From Arthrobacter sp. N199823 (GTDB taxonomy: Bacteria > Actinomycetota > Actinomycetes > Actinomycetales > Micrococcaceae): a stretch of 64,000 nt of DNA. Within the stretch, counting starts at the first letter, position 1; every line of letters begins with the position of its first letter. The stretch lies in contig NZ_PJIN01000002.1 in NCBI RefSeq assembly GCF_002929705.1, positions 589,296 to 653,295 of the forward strand. Reading direction: 5' to 3'. Under the pieces are notes generated by a model. The model ran no database searches, was not told the DNA's origin, and saw only the letters and a list, made by a program, of their open reading frames with translations. Made by a program: the position numbers and the translations under genes. This document shows positions 41,074 through 50,299 of this stretch, one piece after another.

Positions 41074-42492
41074 ATGGACGCTAGGGATATCTCAAGACTC
41101 GACGACGTGCGCGCCGTGTCACTAGACGGGAGGCGTTTCCAGTTCACCGCACCAATCGAGTCTGCACTCGAACCAGGTACTTTCGTCACGCTGCGCAGTG
41201 AATCAGGGACGGTACAACTCGGACAAGTTGATGACGTTACTGTGGCCGTCGGCGAGGCGTTTCGTGGGGCCGGGAGGATTCTAGGGGCCATAGCGGAGAG
41301 CGGCGCCCTCGATGCTCGGCGCTCCTTCTCTTTTGCGGATGCAGAGATTGAGCACGCGGATGCGCCCACGACTGAGCTCCTGTACGGGAACACGGAGGCG
41401 CCCTTGGTGATCGGCTCCTATCTCAGCGAGGATGACATACCGGCCCGCCTGCTCCCGCATCGATTCAACCGTCACACATTCTGGTGCGGGCAGAGCGGTT
41501 CAGGGAAGACTTATGCGCTCGGTGTGGTGCTGGAACAGATTCTGCTCCATACCGGATTGCCGATGGTCATCTTCGACCCGAATGCGGACTTCGTCCGGCT
41601 GAGCGAACCCAACCCAGCCAGCGCGGACAATGCTGGGAGGGGCGCAATGGCGGACCGGAATATCCGGATCCTCCGGCCTGGTTCAGCAGACCCGGACTCG
41701 CTGCGTGTTCGCTTCACCGACTTATCCATGCAGGCGAAGGCCGCGGTGTTGCGGCTTCATCCCCTCGAGGATCGCGCCGAGTACAACGAGCTCATCCATC
41801 TAGAACAGACGGTGGGCAATCAGGCTGCGGAATTGATAGTGCCCTCACTGCGCCAACGTGACTCTGCCGCTGCGATGGCGTTGGCTGCCCGTATTGAAAA
41901 CCTTCAAGTGACAGACTGGGGAATCTGGGCTCGAGGTGTGAGTACAGTCAGGGTGGTCACCGAGGTCCTGCAGGATCGTCCTGATGCAACTGTGCTGGAT
42001 CTTGGCGGGTTCGCCTACCCCGATGAATCCCTAGTAGTGGCGTTGGCGGTCCTTGAAGATCTCTGGGCGAAGCGAGAGGCACGGAGACCGATCCTGATCG
42101 TGATCGATGAGGCCCACAACTTGTGCTCGCCCGAGCAGAACACTCCGCTACACGTTGCCGTCAGGGAACGGATCATCCAGATCGCTGCCGAAGGGCGCAA
42201 GTTTGGCCTGTGGCTGCTGCTTTCCACCCAACGCCCTTCGCGGGTTCACCCGAGCATCATTTCCCAATGTGACAATCTCGCGCTGATGAAGATGAGTTCA
42301 CCCGGCGATCTCCACGAGCTGGCTACGATCTTCGGCTTCGTCCCGGCTGCGATGTTTGCCCGGTCGCCAAGCTTCCGGCAGGGCGAGGCGCTCTTCGCTG
42401 GTGGATTTGTTCCGGCGCCGACCATTGTCACGATGGGTGCTCGTCTCACTCGAGAAGGCGGCGCGGATGTGGGAGTGCCCATGAGGGCATGA
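41074..42492 (+). CDS. HerA/FtsK-like ATPase (DUF87 domain)
   Basis: 472 residues. An N-terminal HAS-barrel-like beta region (about 1-110: RFQFTAPIESALEPGTFVTL) precedes a RecA-like motor: Walker A CGQSGSGKTYALGVVLEQIL (residues about 138-146), DPNADFVRLSE, Walker B ILIVIDEAHNLCSP and sensor/arginine region LWLLLSTQRPSRVHPSIISQ. HerA is a hexameric DNA translocase that normally works with the nuclease NurA in end resection; bacterial orphans also serve in phage defence paired with nuclease or NADase partners. No such partner flanks it. GGAAGG precedes the ATG. It is transcribed alone between two terminators. Confidence 0.85.
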   Translation: MDARDISRLDDVRAVSLDGRRFQFTAPIESALEPGTFVTLRSESGTVQLGQVDDVTVAVGEAFRGAGRILGAIAESGALDARRSFSFADAEIEHADAPTTELLYGNTEAPLVIGSYLSEDDIPARLLPHRFNRHTFWCGQSGSGKTYALGVVLEQILLHTGLPMVIFDPNADFVRLSEPNPASADNAGRGAMADRNIRILRPGSADPDSLRVRFTDLSMQAKAAVLRLHPLEDRAEYNELIHLEQTVGNQAAELIVPSLRQRDSAAAMALAARIENLQVTDWGIWARGVSTVRVVTEVLQDRPDATVLDLGGFAYPDESLVVALAVLEDLWAKREARRPILIVIDEAHNLCSPEQNTPLHVAVRERIIQIAAEGRKFGLWLLLSTQRPSRVHPSIISQCDNLALMKMSSPGDLHELATIFGFVPAAMFARSPSFRQGEALFAGGFVPAPTIVTMGARLTREGGADVGVPMRA

Positions 42493-42501
42493 GGCCTGCA
42501 G

Positions 42502-42525
42502 CCAGCCAGCTGCTCAGCTGGCTGG
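42502..42525. terminator. Hairpin between convergent genes
   Basis: Ten-bp stem CCAGCCAGCT/AGCTGGCTGG with loop GCTC. It covers the stop codon of the minus-strand membrane protein and lies 9 bp after the HerA-like gene. No T run, so efficiency is uncertain. Confidence 0.5.
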
Positions 42526-43926
42526 AACAGTGGGCGCGTCCCCCTCGATGGCTTCGGATGGCACGGCCTCGGTGCGTACTGGCCGTTGCACGAGTTCGAC
42601 GACGACGATGGCCAGGATGGCGATCAACAGCGTCCAAGCGATGAGACCGGTGGTGAGCGGGCGGGTAAAGAGCACGATCGCCGCCGAAATAACAGCGATG
42701 GCTGCACGGATCAATGCGCGTTGGGCATAAATCCATTCGCCCGTTCTCCCCGTCGTAATGCCGTGCCTCTCGGCAGCCTCGCGGACCCACGTTGCCCCCG
42801 CGGTTGCGAAGCCGCGCAAATTTCGGGACACCGTGAAGGGTCCGGCGCACCACGTCACGATTGCCACCACAATTGCCAGCACCAGGACGGCCACGCCAGT
42901 GCCTGTCATCGCCGTCGTGACGGTGTCGAAGACGGTGCGTGCAACTCCTGCTGGAATGAGCGACGGCGATACGGAGCCAATGAAGATGAGCCGCCCAATC
43001 GCGATCCCGGCAACGACAACGACCATCGCCAGCGCCAACGCAACGGCGGCCCACACCAGTGCTAGTGCCCGACGTCGTGCGACAGCTACGCCGGCAGCCA
43101 AAAACAGTATGGCAATCCACGGCAGCCAGGCACCTGCGGCCAAGGCGAGACCGTAGAAGAGTTGAAGAGTGGGCAGTGACGTGTTCTGAGCGACGGTAAT
43201 GGTGCGGTCAACTGAGGGAATTTGTGAGGCGAAGCTCAGGCCCCGCTCCAGCAGCACCGCTTTGACACGCTCAATGATGGGGGAGAGCTGGATACCGACG
43301 GAGCCGTCGGAGCCGATGGCGATCGCCGCCTGAGGATCGTTTTGCAAGGTGGCGATAAGCTGCGAATGACTCAAGCGCAGCGATTCCTGCCACACCTGAG
43401 CAAAAGCATCGGATTCGACGAAAGAGCCCACACTCGAGCGCACCAGCGACACAACGCCCTGGGCTGCCGGCCCCTTCAACGCCTGAAGCGCCGAGGTGGC
43501 GCCTGGTCCTGTTCCGAGTTCGATGATGCCGTCGAAGACTTCTGATGTGAGAGCCGGGATGTCAACATTATCTTGGATGACCTCCATGGTCTTGTCGGCC
43601 ACAAAGACTTGGACGCGGGGATCCTTCGCGAGCGGTGAATACGTGGTAACGAAGGAATCGGTGCTCGTGAGCTGAACCTTGGCCCAGGAAGCAACAGTAG
43701 CTACCGGGGCCAACACAGCCCCGATGACCATGAGGACCGTAGCGAGCAGCGTCCAGCTCCAGCTGCGGTGATGCGTACGTGCGATCTTGTACGCTCCTGC
43801 AACAGGAGGGACGGGCAGCGTGTCCTCGGGGCGCAACACCCCGCGCAGCGCCGCATTCTCGCTCTCCAAACGTGCGATCTCGTCCAGTAATTCTGTGTTC
43901 CTCATCCGTGCCACAACGACTCCCAT
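42514..43926 (-). CDS. Integral membrane protein with N-terminal coiled coil, family unnamed
   Basis: 470 residues. A short coiled coil (MRNTELLDEIARLESENAAL) precedes helix 1 (SWTLLATVLMVIGAVLAPVA). A large external domain of about 180 residues follows (STDSFVTTYSPLAKDPRVQV to VDRTITVAQNTSLPTLQLF). After it come a helical cluster of four or five segments, a soluble loop and two C-terminal helices. Similar actinobacterial proteins are annotated only as membrane proteins; the external domain (tSLLKDPEVQxxVAxxLxxxI-like) may sense or bind envelope components. It is the last gene of the cls-SHOCT-DUF2252 operon, 7 bp after DUF2252. Confidence 0.75.
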   Translation of the reverse strand: MGVVVARMRNTELLDEIARLESENAALRGVLRPEDTLPVPPVAGAYKIARTHHRSWSWTLLATVLMVIGAVLAPVATVASWAKVQLTSTDSFVTTYSPLAKDPRVQVFVADKTMEVIQDNVDIPALTSEVFDGIIELGTGPGATSALQALKGPAAQGVVSLVRSSVGSFVESDAFAQVWQESLRLSHSQLIATLQNDPQAAIAIGSDGSVGIQLSPIIERVKAVLLERGLSFASQIPSVDRTITVAQNTSLPTLQLFYGLALAAGAWLPWIAILFLAAGVAVARRRALALVWAAVALALAMVVVVAGIAIGRLIFIGSVSPSLIPAGVARTVFDTVTTAMTGTGVAVLVLAIVVAIVTWCAGPFTVSRNLRGFATAGATWVREAAERHGITTGRTGEWIYAQRALIRAAIAVISAAIVLFTRPLTTGLIAWTLLIAILAIVVVELVQRPVRTEAVPSEAIEGDAPTVPAS

Positions 43927-43933
43927 TCCCTAG

Positions 43934-45364
43934 CTAGCGATCCGCCTTGGTTTCGAGCCGCCCGTCCGCGACGGCTTGGCAGAAGGCTGCAAAGTCGATG
44001 TCATTCTGGTCGGCGTACGCTGACGCGAATTGGGCGATGGCGCGATCGAAGACCTCGCTCGTGCCCATATATGAGGCGATTGCTACCCGGTCGCCTGATC
44101 GGGCGTGCGCCCGCGCCAAGGTTTCGCCACAGATGCGCGCGTACATCATCGCCGTTGCAGCTGACATCGTCTCGACGTCAGCGGAGCCTTTCCAATCCTG
44201 CAGCTGACGGATGTAGAAGTCGCGCATCTGCCCGTCGAACGCCTCCGCCTGCTGCCAGCCGAGGAAGATATCGCTTGCAGCTTGCATGAGGCGCTGGCCC
44301 TTAACAACGCGTTCGCCGTGATTTTCGTAGCTGCTCGCCGGCAGGTAGCGCTCGAGCACCGAAGCCTCGGCCTGCTTGGCCTGGAGGAGGAGTGGATCGT
44401 CGTTGTCCCGCCCGCGCAGGAGAATGATCCACGCCCGGTTACCGACGCTCCCGACACCGACGACCTTCCGGGCCATGTCTACGAACTCGAACTCCCGGAG
44501 CGGGTGATTCTGTTGGGGCAGGGTGGTTTGATAGGAGCGCAGGAGCCGTGTCATGGCTTCTTCGTTGTCCTCTCGCTCCCGGCCCGCTGGGGTGAGGTCG
44601 GAGAGCGGAACGAGGAGCGGTGGATCCGCTTTGATCCGGATCCCGCCTCCGGAAACTTCGACCAGTTTCTCAAACGCCCGCAGGCTGTCCCTGGTCCGGG
44701 CCTTGGCGATCACTCCTTCCGCGCGCTTGATGTGCTTCTTTTTCGCCAGTTTTGCCTCGTGCTCCTGGTGCAGCCAGGCAGTGACCTGATCAGCTGCCAA
44801 TCTGTCATACCAGGCAGTCAACACCGGTGCCATGGCTGCCGATCTCATCTTTTCTCGGTAGCTGCGCACCACGGTCAGGGCGATTGCCCGTCGGCGGGTC
44901 AGGGAGTAGTTGCGATGACGGCCCATCACTTCGAAGCTCGCAGTGAGCCGCTTGAGATCCCATTCCCAAGGTCCTGGCAGCGTTTCATCAAAGTCGTTGA
45001 TGTCGAAGATCAGCGCGCGCTCAGGGCTCGCGAAAAGTCCGAAATTCGAAAGGTGGGCATCCCCGCAGAGCTGAACGGTGATTCCGGAATTCGGGGTTTC
45101 GGCAAGGTCCATGGCCATGAGAGCAGCGGCGCCGCGGAAGAAGGTGAACGGCGAGAGCCGCATACGCGCGTGGCGGATCGGAACCAGTTCGGAGACCCGG
45201 GACGCCTCTTGCCCTATCAAAACGGCGATCGGGTCTTGACGACCCGACGAGGCGACCCAGCCCGAGTGAGCGGATCGAGGCGACCGCTGGCGGGCCTCAC
45301 GACCTACCTTTTCCCGATCCGCAAAGGTGCCGATGATGGGGGCAGGATCGTTAACGGGGCGCAC
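43934..45364 (-). CDS. DUF2252 family protein (kinase-like fold)
   Basis: 476 residues. MRLSPFTFFRGAAALMAMDL, VQLCGDAHLSNFGLFASPER, LIFDINDFDETLPGPWEWDL and KRLTASF are the defining blocks; GDAHLSNFG and DINDFDE resemble the catalytic and metal loops of aminoglycoside-phosphotransferase-like kinases. No substrate is known. The GTG start has GAGG upstream. 12 bp separate it from the SHOCT gene and 7 bp from the following membrane protein gene, so all belong to one operon. Confidence 0.9.
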   Translation of the reverse strand: MRPVNDPAPIIGTFADREKVGREARQRSPRSAHSGWVASSGRQDPIAVLIGQEASRVSELVPIRHARMRLSPFTFFRGAAALMAMDLAETPNSGITVQLCGDAHLSNFGLFASPERALIFDINDFDETLPGPWEWDLKRLTASFEVMGRHRNYSLTRRRAIALTVVRSYREKMRSAAMAPVLTAWYDRLAADQVTAWLHQEHEAKLAKKKHIKRAEGVIAKARTRDSLRAFEKLVEVSGGGIRIKADPPLLVPLSDLTPAGREREDNEEAMTRLLRSYQTTLPQQNHPLREFEFVDMARKVVGVGSVGNRAWIILLRGRDNDDPLLLQAKQAEASVLERYLPASSYENHGERVVKGQRLMQAASDIFLGWQQAEAFDGQMRDFYIRQLQDWKGSADVETMSAATAMMYARICGETLARAHARSGDRVAIASYMGTSEVFDRAIAQFASAYADQNDIDFAAFCQAVADGRLETKADR

Positions 45365-45376
45365 GATTCCTCGTCC

Positions 45377-45775
45377 TTACACGGCCGTTGGATGGTGTTG
45401 GCCCGATATTGAGCGTGCCTTCAACGCGTCGAATTCGCTCTGGTTGATCGCTCCGGCATCCAAAAGCGACTTGGCCTTTACGATGTCCTCAACGGGTGAA
45501 CTGGAGGATACGGATCGAATGTACTGTTCAGTTTCAGAAATCGAACGATTCACTGACGCAGCCTGGCGTTCGCTCATCCCGTGTCCACAGACAATCAGAT
45601 AGACCAGCGACGTGAGGAATGGAACGACGAGCAGACAGAGGATCCAGACGGCCTTCAACCACCCATTCATATTCCGGTTACGGAACAGATCCCCAATGAT
45701 CCAGAAGAGGACCATGAGGTAGGAAATGAAGATGTAACTCCAGAAGAAGAAACCGATAATTTCCCAGAAGTTCAT
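45377..45775 (-). CDS. SHOCT-domain membrane protein with PLDc_N-like helices
   Basis: 132 residues. Two hydrophobic helices (FWEIIGFFFWSYIFISYLMV and AVWILCLLVVPFLTSLVYLI) resemble the PLDc_N anchor of phospholipase-D type synthases. The C-terminus is a SHOCT motif: VEDIVKAKSLLDAGAINQSE followed by FDALKARSI. SHOCT proteins are thought to mediate oligomerisation or envelope-stress contacts. It lies directly after cls on the same strand (gap of 122 bp), and both begin with PLDc_N-type segments. Confidence 0.85.
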   Translation of the reverse strand: MNFWEIIGFFFWSYIFISYLMVLFWIIGDLFRNRNMNGWLKAVWILCLLVVPFLTSLVYLIVCGHGMSERQAASVNRSISETEQYIRSVSSSSPVEDIVKAKSLLDAGAINQSEFDALKARSISGQHHPTAV

Positions 45776-45897
45776 GTCACTGACCCTTCAAATTGGCGTG
45801 CCCGGCGGGCTGTGCGGATGGCTTGAATGTACAGTTGGCCCGACCCCGCTGGCATCACCCACGGAGGGTGAGGGGCAGGCCTGGCCGCGGGGGCGGC

Positions 45898-47370
45898 CTA
45901 CTGAAGTCCGGAGGTGAGGCGGGCGATTCCGTCCAGCACGGTGGAACGCAGCGGCTGCTTCGACCACTCGTCGGCTGTTAGTTCGCGGCTGATCGCTCGA
46001 TAGCCGGCCTCGACCTGACGCATTTGTGCAACGAACGATTTTCCCTGCACCAGGAGTGAGATCTCGAGGTCGAGACTGAATGAGCGGATGTCCATGTTGC
46101 TCGATCCGATCACAGCTACCGTGTCATCGATAGAGAGGTGCTTCGCGTGCAGAATGTACGGCGGGGGATACATGAAAATGCGCACTCCTGCCCCCAGGAG
46201 TTCTGCGTAGTATGACCGCTGCGCGTGGAAGACCGGTCCCTGATCTCCGATCTCCGAGACGAAGAGCTGCACTTGAACGCCGCGTTGGCATGCGCTGGTG
46301 ATGGCATACATCATCGCCTCGTCGGGGACGAAGTAGGGGCTGGTGATGATCGCGCGCTCTTCTGCGGCGTGGACAAGTGCCAGAAACAGGCGCAGATTGT
46401 TCTCTCCGGCAAAGCCCGGCCCACTCGGCACGACCTGGCAATCGAGATCAGCTTCGTTTCCCATCGGGGGGAACTGATTGGCAGGGGCCTGCTCGTTGGT
46501 GATCAACTCGTCCGTTTCGCTGTACCAGTCGGAGAGAAAGACCACGTTGATGGTGCTCACTACGGGCCCGGTGACTCGGGTCATGAGTTCCTGCCACTTC
46601 AGCCCCCGCTTGATGTTCTTTGGTGCGTTGTAGCTTCGATCGATGAGGTTTTGTGAACCCATGAAGGCAACTCTGCCGTCAACCACCACGAGTTTACGGT
46701 GATTGCGCAGATCAGGGCGCTGATATTTGCCGTGCAGGGGCTGCACGGGCAGCATAAAGCTCCATCGCACCCCGATCCGATCAAGTTCGGCGAGGGTTTG
46801 CTTGTGGCCAACTGTTCGCACGGATGCGACATGGTCCAATAGCAGGCGAACGATGACGCCACGGGTCACAGCGGCTTCCATGGCGGCGAAGAACTCTCGG
46901 GTCGTCGAGTCGAACGAGACGATGTAGAACTCGACGTGCACGAAATTCGTTGCCTTGCCGATCTCCGCGGCCATGTCAGTGATCGAGCGTTCATAGTCGT
47001 CAATGAGATGCGCGGCGTTTCCAGCCACCATCGGAATCGCACCCAGGTTTTGGTTCATCACGGTGATCGATGCGAGCCACGGAGGCCATTCGGTCGCGGT
47101 GGTGTCGGTGTGCAAGTGGGCGCTTGCTTTGGAGATCATGGCGTTGATGGCTGCCTGCTTCGCCCGTCGCTTCCGGGGAAGCTTTGAGCTTCCGAGGAGA
47201 AGGAAGAAGACGACGCCAGCAAACGGGATGAGGAACACGGCGAGCAGCCACGCCATGGCGGCACTGGGCTTCCGGTCGCGCGGGATGATGATCACTGCCG
47301 CGATGCGGATCGAGAGATCGACGACGACGGCGAAGATCCAGATGAGGTTTGTGACAAGTACCTGGTCCAT
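45898..47370 (-). CDS. cls: Cardiolipin synthase (phospholipase D family)
   Basis: 490 residues. A PLDc_N anchor (AWLLAVFLIPFAGVVFFLLL) is followed by two phospholipase-D domains with HKD motifs: LRNHRKLVVVDGRVAFMGSQ and ILHAKHLSIDDTVAVIGSSN. Each H-x-K-x4-D is intact. The enzyme condenses two phosphatidylglycerols, or PG with CDP-diacylglycerol, into cardiolipin at the membrane. ITSPYFVPDEAMM lies between. It heads the minus-strand operon and is divergent from the AI-2E family gene 56 bp away. Confidence 0.9.
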   Translation of the reverse strand: MDQVLVTNLIWIFAVVVDLSIRIAAVIIIPRDRKPSAAMAWLLAVFLIPFAGVVFFLLLGSSKLPRKRRAKQAAINAMISKASAHLHTDTTATEWPPWLASITVMNQNLGAIPMVAGNAAHLIDDYERSITDMAAEIGKATNFVHVEFYIVSFDSTTREFFAAMEAAVTRGVIVRLLLDHVASVRTVGHKQTLAELDRIGVRWSFMLPVQPLHGKYQRPDLRNHRKLVVVDGRVAFMGSQNLIDRSYNAPKNIKRGLKWQELMTRVTGPVVSTINVVFLSDWYSETDELITNEQAPANQFPPMGNEADLDCQVVPSGPGFAGENNLRLFLALVHAAEERAIITSPYFVPDEAMMYAITSACQRGVQVQLFVSEIGDQGPVFHAQRSYYAELLGAGVRIFMYPPPYILHAKHLSIDDTVAVIGSSNMDIRSFSLDLEISLLVQGKSFVAQMRQVEAGYRAISRELTADEWSKQPLRSTVLDGIARLTSGLQ

Positions 47371-47426
47371 GATTTCCTTTTTGTGACTGTAACGCCGCCG
47401 TCAGGCGCGGGCATCATTCTCCGGGG

Positions 47427-48680
47427 ATGATGTGCAGTGGCACGGTGTTCCCTACGATGCCAGTAACGGAGAGCACCGCTGGGCGTCTGTCCACTAGCCC
47501 TGCAATGCGTTGTGAAGATGGGTCGAATTCCATGCCACGAATGTCAGGAGCACTTCCTCGCGGGGTTGTCATCCTCGTCGGACTCGCGGCGGCGACCCTT
47601 GTCTCGATTGGCCTCAGCGGCATCCGCAGCATTTTCGCACCGGTGCTGCTGACCCTCATCCTCACCATCTGCGCCCACCCGGTAAGAAGCTATGTCCAGA
47701 AGCGAGGAGTTCCCCAAGGTCTGGCCACCGGCTTGGTGATCGCGGTGATGTTCGCGCTTTTGGCCGGGTTCACCCTGACGGTGATCATCGCCGTCGGACA
47801 GTTCGTGGGAATGCTCCCGCACTATGCCAGCCAATTCGAGCAGATCGGTCAGGACATTAGCGCCGGGCTTGGTGCACTGGGGATTGGCCACGATCAGGCT
47901 GCCGCCCTCACCGCAACCATTGACCCGCGCAATGTCATGACCCTGCTTGCGGGCGCACTCGGCGGCGTGTTCAGCATCTCGGGAGCCCTGGTGATAGTGC
48001 TCACCATGATGATCTTGATGTCTGCCGACGCCGTGTACATTCCGACGATCCTGCATCAATTGGGCGCGAGAGCGCCCCACCTGGTCACGGCGCTCACCGA
48101 GTACGCTTCTAACGTGCGCCGCTACATGGTGGTGACAACGGTCCTTGGCGTGGCACAGGGTGCGCTTAATGCTTTGTCCCTCTGGATCTTGAACGTTCCG
48201 GCCGCGTTGCTCTGGGGCTTGCTCGCCTTTTTATGTAGCTTTATTCCCAACGTTGGCTATTTCTTCGCCATTATCCCGCCGCTGGTGTTCGGCTTCCTTG
48301 TTGGTGGCTGGCCGACCCTGATCGCGGTCATCATCATCTATGGGGTGATCAACGCAGTGGTCCAGTCCGTCATCCAACCCCGGGTCGTCGGCCAGGCCGT
48401 GTCACTCAGCCAAACGATCACGTTTTTCTCCGTCTTGTTCTGGGCCGTCATCATTGGACCGATCGGAGCGATTCTTGCGATTCCGCTCACCTTACTCGGC
48501 AAAGCGCTGCTGATCGACGCAGATCCCCAAACGCGTTTCTGGCGTCCAACGCTTGGTCCCACGGGGGAGACCAGGAGCATCAAGAAGCTGTCGGACCTCG
48601 AATCCAAACACAGCCGGCAGGCCGCTCACAGGGCAAGCAGCGACCCAGACACACAGTCTCCAGAGGGGCATCCCGCATGA
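47427..48680 (+). CDS. AI-2E family transporter (UPF0118)
   Basis: Up to 417 residues and about eight helices. VVILVGLAAATLVSIGLSGI, the loop with APVLLTLILTICAHPVRSYV, PAALLWGLLAFLCSFIPNVG and RVVGQAVSLSQTITFFSVLF-type blocks define the family. VVGQAVSLSQT precedes the final helices, and GPIGAILAIPLTLLGKAL is the C-terminal signature. Members export small molecules or act as Na+/Li+:H+ antiporters; the AI-2 link is historical. The first 35 residues look non-conserved, and an ATG at 47532 (MPRMSGALPRG) is a possible true start. Its end overlaps the channel gene (ATGA). Confidence 0.85.
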   Translation: MMCSGTVFPTMPVTESTAGRLSTSPAMRCEDGSNSMPRMSGALPRGVVILVGLAAATLVSIGLSGIRSIFAPVLLTLILTICAHPVRSYVQKRGVPQGLATGLVIAVMFALLAGFTLTVIIAVGQFVGMLPHYASQFEQIGQDISAGLGALGIGHDQAAALTATIDPRNVMTLLAGALGGVFSISGALVIVLTMMILMSADAVYIPTILHQLGARAPHLVTALTEYASNVRRYMVVTTVLGVAQGALNALSLWILNVPAALLWGLLAFLCSFIPNVGYFFAIIPPLVFGFLVGGWPTLIAVIIIYGVINAVVQSVIQPRVVGQAVSLSQTITFFSVLFWAVIIGPIGAILAIPLTLLGKALLIDADPQTRFWRPTLGPTGETRSIKKLSDLESKHSRQAAHRASSDPDTQSPEGHPA

Positions 48681-49372
48681 CCTCGGACGGTTCTGCCCTA
48701 GAAGCCATCGAAGGGCCAGCGGGTCGGAGCCGCTCGATCCTGCGTTCCGGTTATTGGTTGGTACTTCTCTTGATTGCCGTCTCGTACGCCCTGTGTGCGG
48801 CACAGGGCACTGCGGATCCCAACGCCGTCGCGTTGCTGGTGCAGCTTGCGACAGTTGCAGTGACTTTATGGGTTGCCGAGGTAAAAACCGGTCTTCGCCG
48901 GGCCGGCTGGATCATCGTGCTGGTGGCAGGCGTGGCGGTGGCGCTCGTGGCAGTCGTCGGGACCGCGGGACACCTGCTTGACGTACTTTTCTCGGGGGCG
49001 TCCATAGTCGCCTATCTCGTTGCACCCGTCGCGATCATCGCCCGTGAGGCTAGGAAGACACGAGTTGACGGGCAGACACTGCTGGCAGCAATTGCGGTCT
49101 ACATTCTCGTCGGGATGTTGTTCACGTTCATTTACAACTTCATTGCCTTGGTGTCGTCGGTGCCCACCTTCAATGACGGGCAACTTGACTCGCTGTCTAG
49201 CCAGCTGTTCTTCTCCTTCACCACACTTACCACGACCGGGTATGGCGATAAGGTTCCCGCGGGAGCAGGCGTCCAAAGTGTCGCCATCATGGAGGCCATT
49301 ACCGGCCAGCTCTTTCTGGTGATCGCGTTGGCGAGGGTTGTCGCAGGATGGAAGCCTGCCACTGCCCGGTGA
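48677..49372 (+). CDS. Two-pore-helix potassium channel protein
   Basis: 231 residues. Four or five hydrophobic helices precede the C-terminal pore module: helix QTLLAAIAVYILVGMLFTFI, pore loop SSQLFFSFTTLTTTGYGDKV with the K+ selectivity filter TTGYGD, and the inner helix VAIMEAITGQLFLVIALARV. No RCK domain is attached. It is translationally coupled to the AI-2E gene. Together with cls and the SHOCT protein this points to envelope or osmotic stress. Confidence 0.9.
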   Translation: MTSDGSALEAIEGPAGRSRSILRSGYWLVLLLIAVSYALCAAQGTADPNAVALLVQLATVAVTLWVAEVKTGLRRAGWIIVLVAGVAVALVAVVGTAGHLLDVLFSGASIVAYLVAPVAIIAREARKTRVDGQTLLAAIAVYILVGMLFTFIYNFIALVSSVPTFNDGQLDSLSSQLFFSFTTLTTTGYGDKVPAGAGVQSVAIMEAITGQLFLVIALARVVAGWKPATAR

Positions 49373-49456
49373 AAGTGCGTCGGTCACCTTGATTTGGGGC
49401 GTCGATGAGCTCCCTGACGCCGGCAATCAGTTGGTACGTGTTCAGGGGTGGATCAA

Positions 49457-49669
49457 TTACTCTCTGGGAAACGTGGCAACCGAGACAAGCTCGATGTTCA
49501 GGTTCCCGAAGAGCAAGAGCAACCCTCTTAGCTTGGCCTGATCGGACACCGGTCCAACCAAGTAGGTTAAACCGTCTTCGACGCGACTGACCTGGAAACC
49601 GTCGATGAGTCCCATGACGGGTTCGCTGATTGTGCCGTTGATGACGATCTCATATCGCGCTCGACGCAT
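49457..49669 (-). CDS. Small conserved hypothetical protein
   Basis: 70 residues. RARYEIVINGTISEPVMGLI, GFQVSRVEDGLTYLVGPVSD and QAKLRGLLLLFGNLNIELVS form an alternating strand/helix pattern found, from memory, in many short actinobacterial and planctomycete proteins near stress genes. The function is unknown. GGGAGGA lies 8 nt before the ATG. It converges on the potassium channel gene with 84 bp between stops. Confidence 0.7.
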   Translation of the reverse strand: MRRARYEIVINGTISEPVMGLIDGFQVSRVEDGLTYLVGPVSDQAKLRGLLLLFGNLNIELVSVATFPRE

Positions 49670-49723
49670 GGTGGAGTCCTCCCGAATCTGTCTAAATCCT
49701 CCAGCTTCCCTAGGAGAACGTCA

Positions 49724-49857
49724 TCATCCGAGGCGGGTGAGGAAAAACCAGTGCGGTACGAGGAACATTAGCGATAGTGATGCCAGCAAGATGGCCCCAC
49801 TACTGCGCCAACCAGCAGGCTGGCTGCAAGGAATCTGATGGAAAGCGGTCGGCTCAT
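49724..49857 (-). pseudogene. Possible frameshifted remnant of a small membrane protein (DUF2892-like)
   Basis: Two consecutive minus-strand frames together read RPLSIRFLAASLLVGAVV then LLASLSLMFLVPHWFFLTRL before a stop. The combination looks like the two-helix DUF2892/YgaP-type membrane module, cut before its usual C-terminal part. It overlaps the start of the DUF7144 gene, so it may also be coincidence. Confidence 0.2.
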
Positions 49858-50275
49858 GAATACTGATAATTCAATGCAGCGTGTCACTCGCACCGGATGG
49901 ACCGGATGGGCCCAGTTCGGAGGGGTAATCCTCTTCGTCAGCGGCATCTTCAGTGTTATCCAGGCTTTGATTGCTCTGATCGGCACCAACGCGTACTACA
50001 CGGTCGTTGACGGTGACTTGTTTATTTTCGACACAACAGGCTGGGGTTGGTGGAATCTCCTGATCGGGGTGTTCCTGATCCTCACGGCCATTGCACTCCT
50101 CGCCGGAGCAACGTGGGCCCGTGTTGTCGCCGTGGTACTGGCGGTCATCAGCTCAATTATCCAGATGATGCTCATACCGGTGCAGCCCTGGTGGTCATTC
50201 ATTGTTATTGCGATTGACGTGCTCGTCATCTATGCACTCGTCGCCCATGGAGATGAGCTGCGCGAGGAAGTGTAG
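49838..50275 (+). CDS. DUF7144 family membrane protein
   Basis: 145 residues with four helices. TGWTGWAQFGGVILFVSGIF, IDTTGWGWWNLL-like FDTTGWGWWNLLIGVFLILT and PWWSFIVIAIDVLVIYALVA are the family blocks. Function unknown; members commonly lie near SHOCT, DUF2252 and AI-2E genes in soil actinomycetes. AAGGAA precedes ATG 49838; ATG 49856 is an alternative. Confidence 0.85.
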   Translation: MESGRLMNTDNSMQRVTRTGWTGWAQFGGVILFVSGIFSVIQALIALIGTNAYYTVVDGDLFIFDTTGWGWWNLLIGVFLILTAIALLAGATWARVVAVVLAVISSIIQMMLIPVQPWWSFIVIAIDVLVIYALVAHGDELREEV

Positions 50276-50299
50276 GTCTACGGCAACCCTTGCTCGTTG

